A stretch of 64,000 nucleotides of DNA, taken from Mesostigma viride. Its lineage: Eukaryota > Streptophyta > Mesostigmatophyceae > Mesostigmatales > Mesostigmataceae. The translations under genes and the position numbers were made by a program. Every line of letters starts with the position of its first letter. Position 1 is the stretch's first letter. This document shows positions 60,753 to 64,000 of this stretch, in pieces. Location: assembly GCA_009746045.1 (NCBI GenBank), contig RPFO01000595.1:95001-159000 (forward strand), given 5' to 3'. Below the pieces are notes generated by a model. It saw only the letters and a program-made list of their open reading frames with translations, did not search any database and was not told the origin of the DNA.

Positions 60753-62640
60753 CTGATATAAGGGCTAAGACGCACACGCTGATATAATTTCCCAAAGCTA
60801 TTACGCAATATACGATGAGCAAACGCCTTTCGACGCAACGCAGCCTGGCGGCTGCGCTCGGCACTGAAAATACGCCTGCAGCTTCGGCTGCAGCTTCGCC
60901 CACCGGCCCAGATGGCAACGGTGACACTAGTCGTGCGCTGGTGCTCGCCCAGCCTCCCGGGCTCGCCTCGATCGCCCTCTGCATCGCCTGAACCTAAGCG
61001 CAGTCGCTCTGCTGAGCCGCCCTGGGAAGAGACCTCCTTTGACGTCAACAGCTCCGGCTTCTGGCGACGCAGCCCCGCAGCCTTCATGGAAGACGTGTTT
61101 TCCGGCAATCACGCCTCGCTTCTAGCCCTGTGCGTGTACCTCACGTCCCACAACCGTGGCCGCTGGCCTGGTGACGGCAAGCTTGTCGACCCCGCCGAGG
61201 CTCTCCCAATCATTCACCGCATGAGTCGCCCCAAGCTCCAACGCTTCGCCCTCTGCTCCCTTGTTGGACGCTCCGAATCCGAGATCTGGGCTTCCCAACC
61301 GCCCCCCCCCACCTTCCCCACCGAAGCCACCATCCGCACCCTCCTCAAGGAAGCTTTCGAGCAGCATGTGACCCCTCTTGCCGCAGATGTGGCGGCACTT
61401 GGCGGCACGCTGGCTGCTGAGCTCCCCACCATCCCCACCGCCACCGCCACCCTCCTCGCCTCCACCTCCCCCCCCCCTCCGTCTCCACCGACTCCATCAC
61501 CGCCCAGCTCCGCGACATCGACCAGCGCCTCAAGGATAATGCCATCGCTATCGAGGTTCTGCAGAACACCGCAGGCCTCACCGCCCAGGCGGTGAAGGAC
61601 ATTGCCGCCAAGCCAGCCCCGGCTGGCCTGGCCGGCGATGCTCCTCCCATCACCACCTGGGCGGACATGCTTAAGCAACATACCACCTCCACCACCTCCG
61701 CCGTCGCAGCCCAGCTTCAACGGCAGACGCTTGACCTCCGCGAGGAGGCCGAGCTCGCCAAGCGCAGCCTCAACGTCATTGTCAAGAATCTCAAGATGGA
61801 GGAAGGTGAGAATTCCGAGAAGCTTGCGCGTGCTTTTGAGAGAGAAATCCTTGATCGCATGGGCCTTACTGGTGAGATCGAGCTGGCCGCCCACCGCCTT
61901 CCCCGCGCGCCGGGTAAGGCCGGGCCGCCCCCGCTCCTTCTCACCTTTAAGACCCCGGCGGACAAGATTTCTTTTCTCAGACGCCGCAAGCGGCTCGAGA
62001 AGACTCTCTTCACCCTTGACGACGACTTGACCCTGGCACAGCAACAACGGCGACGGGAGCTATGGCCGACCTACCTCCAGCTCCGGCAGACCAAGGCGGG
62101 CCAGCCGGTGTACTGGAAGGGGGCGGCCATCTACGTCGGCCACAAGCCCTGGCAAGCGACCCCCTCAACCACCGCGGCCCCAGCAACTCCAGCCCCAGCC
62201 TAGGGGAATACAGCAGTGTAGACTAGTTAGACAGTGGCCTTGTACATGCCCGCCTACTACAGGCACTATACCAGCTGAGGCCTAGCCTTTTTAGTCATGT
62301 ACATGTGTGCCTATGATGTGCCACACTCCAGACGATGCCTAGCCTTATTTAGTAATGTTGTGCCCATGCAGGGAGTCACTCTCTGCTGAGAAGCCATGCC
62401 ATAGCTCTTGTATAGCCATGATGATCTTCCCCCTCACAGGCATGCTCCCCCCTTACCCGGGCATAGCGTGATAGACCATGAGGGTGCGGGTGCCCTGGTG
62501 CACCTAGAGCAAGTGTTGTTTACATTCCCACCCTTGCAGGAAGTAGCTTAGAATGTATTATAGGCTCATATGCCCCTTCTCAGGGCTATGTGCTACATAT
62601 ACTCCCAACGGAGTTATGTTCCTAATTAATTAATTAATTA
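60753..62640 (+). mobile_element. ORF1-only non-LTR retroposon inserted in the satellite
   Basis: The element lies between an 11-bp direct repeat ATAAAACCGCG (60742-60752 and 62641-62651), and the satellite continues across it. It has a short 5' leader, one ORF1-type gene, a 3' UTR with GAATGTATTA and CTCCCAACGGAG, and a tail of TTAA units. No endonuclease or reverse transcriptase is present in 1888 bp, yet it begins at a natural-looking 5' end and has the marks of target-primed insertion. It must use another element's enzymes, comparable in layout to the ORF1-only HAL1 elements of mammals. Confidence 0.88.
60814..62203 (+). CDS. ORF1-type RNA-binding protein (L1 ORF1p-like), two frameshifts
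   Basis: Begins MSKRLSTQRSLAAALGTEN. A frame change near 60950-60975 leads to EPKRSRSAEPPWEETSFDVN, GNHASLLALCVYLTSHNRG, EAFEQHVTPLAADVAALGG. Another, at a ten-C run (61468-61477), leads to DSITAQLRDIDQRLKDNAIA and LTAQAVKDIAAK, a coiled-coil-like stretch. Then comes LNVIVKNLKMEEGENSEKLA, LTGEIELAAHRLP and PPPLLLTFKTPADK (RRM-like), and LDDDLTLAQQQRRRELWPTY with PVYWKGAAIYVG, matching the C-terminal domain of L1 ORF1p. Stop TAG at 62201-62203. Such proteins coat element RNA as trimers. The frameshifts may be sequence errors, since the rest is well conserved among copies. Confidence 0.82.
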
Positions 62641-64000
62641 ATAAAACCGCGGTTTTGCTCGGTTTTAGCCTGTTTAGGCACCCTAGACCATGCAAATGAG
62701 CTCAGATTGGAGCCAAACTTGGCAGCTGCCCTTGCCATGCTGATAAAAGAACATGTGCAAAGTTGCACATTTTTTGGATGCCTGCAGGGCACCCTGGGTG
62801 ACGTCAAATAGCATAAAAACCGCGTTTTTGCTCGGTTTTAGCCCATTTAGGCACCCTAGACCATGCAAATGAGCTCAGATTGGAGCCAAACTTGGCCGCT
62901 GCTCTTGACATATGCTGATAAAAGAACATGTGCAAAGTTGCACATTTTTTGGATGCCTGCAGGGCACCCTGGGTGACGTCAAATAGCATACAAAATGCAT
63001 TTTTGATCGGTTTTAGCCCATTTAGGCACCCTAGACCATGCAAATGAGCTCAGATTGCAACCAAACTTGGCAGCTGCTCTTGCCATGCTGATAAAAGAAC
63101 ATGTACAAAGTTGCACATCTTTTGGATGCCTGCAGGGCACCCTGGGTGACGTCAAATAGCATAAAAACCGCGTTTTTGATCTGTTTTAGCCCATTTAGGC
63201 ACCCTAGACCATGCAAATGAGCTCAGATTGCAACCAAACTTGGCAGCTGCTCTTGCCATGCTGATAAAAGAACATGTGCAAAGTTGCACATGTTTTGGAT
63301 ACCTGCAGGGCACCCTGGGTGACGCCAAGTAGCATAAAATTAATTGACGTGAAGGCGCAAATACGACATGTCAATTTTTCCTGGCTGCAGTTTTGCTCTA
63401 AATATGACTCATATGTGGTGGTTAAGGTCTATCTAGTACCCCAAGAGGGATTGTAAAGTTGCACATTTTTTGGATACCTGCAGGGGTCCCAACGGTGACG
63501 TCAAGTAGCATAAAACCGCGGTTTTGCTCGGTTTTAGCCTGTTTAGGCACCCTAGACCATGCAAATGAGCTCAGATTGCAGCCAAACTTGGCAGCTGCCC
63601 TTGCCATGCTGATAAAAGAACATGTGCAAAGTTGCACATTTTTTGGATGCCTGCAGGGCACCCTGGGTGACGTCAAGTAGCATAAAACCGCGGTTTTGCT
63701 CGGTTTTAGCCCATTTAGGCACCCTAGACCATGCAAATGAGCTCAGATTGCAGCCAAACTTGGCAGCTGCCCTTGCCATGCTGATAAAAGAACATGTGCA
63801 AAGTTGCACATTTTTTGGATACCTGCAGGGCACCCTGGGTGACGTCAAGTAGCATAAAAACCGCGGTTTTAGCCCATTTAGGCACCCTAGACCATGCAAA
63901 TGAGCTCAGATTGCAGCCAAACTTGGCAGCTGCCCTTGCCATGATGAAAAAAGAACATGTGCAAAGTTGCACATTTTTTGGATGCCTGCAGGGCACCCTG
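62641..64000 (+). repeat. 173-bp satellite, right part, running off the window
   Basis: Same unit as 59845-60752, with about seven units to the end. The variant unit (AATTGACGTGAAGGCGCAAA, CATATGTGGTGGTTAAGGTC) recurs at about 63342-63515, so the standard units fall in blocks of about four to five between variants. Short ORFs here (MHGLGCLNGLKP on the minus strand) are satellite artefacts. Confidence 0.93.

Overview
This is a eukaryotic nuclear window. Both host genes are split by GT-AG introns, and most of the sequence is nested transposable elements, satellites and simple repeats. The mix (a VTT/TVP38 membrane protein, a saccharopine-dehydrogenase-like oxidoreductase, L1/RTE-like retroelements, CACTA, hAT and TTAA-type DNA transposons, a Ty1/copia element) would suit a green alga or a related protist. 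That placement is inference; I see no rRNA, tRNA or organellar gene that would fix it.

Host part, about 1-14,800. A minus-strand gene (stop 2069, probable start 8773) can be joined exon by exon into a VTT (SNARE-associated Golgi / DedA-like) membrane protein. About 700 bp away, on the plus strand, a two-exon gene (9485-10243 and 13405-13899) encodes a complete 417-residue saccharopine-dehydrogenase-like oxidoreductase. Its 3.2-kb intron holds a non-autonomous hAT element (10579-12210) with an 8-bp target duplication.

Nested part, about 14,845-46,000. A retroelement copy, itself a fusion of a reverse-transcriptase fragment and an ORF1-type RNA-binding protein, is cut at 16,011/37,624 by a 21.6-kb CACTA transposon (16012-37623, perfect 53-bp inverted repeats, TA duplication). 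That element contains a second CACTA element (29988-37378) and a hAT element (22148-25608), and the hAT contains a 1.7-kb element (23294-24989, TTAG duplication). The sequence just downstream is cut by a 7.7-kb copia retrotransposon (37996-45742, minus strand) with apparently identical 522-bp LTRs and a GACAT duplication. It has a long extra 5' ORF, unusual LTR ends, a protease-like segment downstream of the integrase, and several frameshifts.

Retroelement and satellite part, about 45,990-64,000. This holds broken LINE reverse-transcriptase tails, further ORF1 copies, two TTAA-flanked elements (49632-51902 and 57564-59281), a (GATG)n array that switches to (GATGCATG)n, and a 173-bp satellite with a higher-order pattern running off the window end. 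The satellite is interrupted by an ORF1-only retroposon (60753-62640) with an 11-bp target duplication.

Frameshifts in several otherwise convincing ORFs fall in runs of G or C. Some pseudogene calls may therefore be consensus errors in the sequence.
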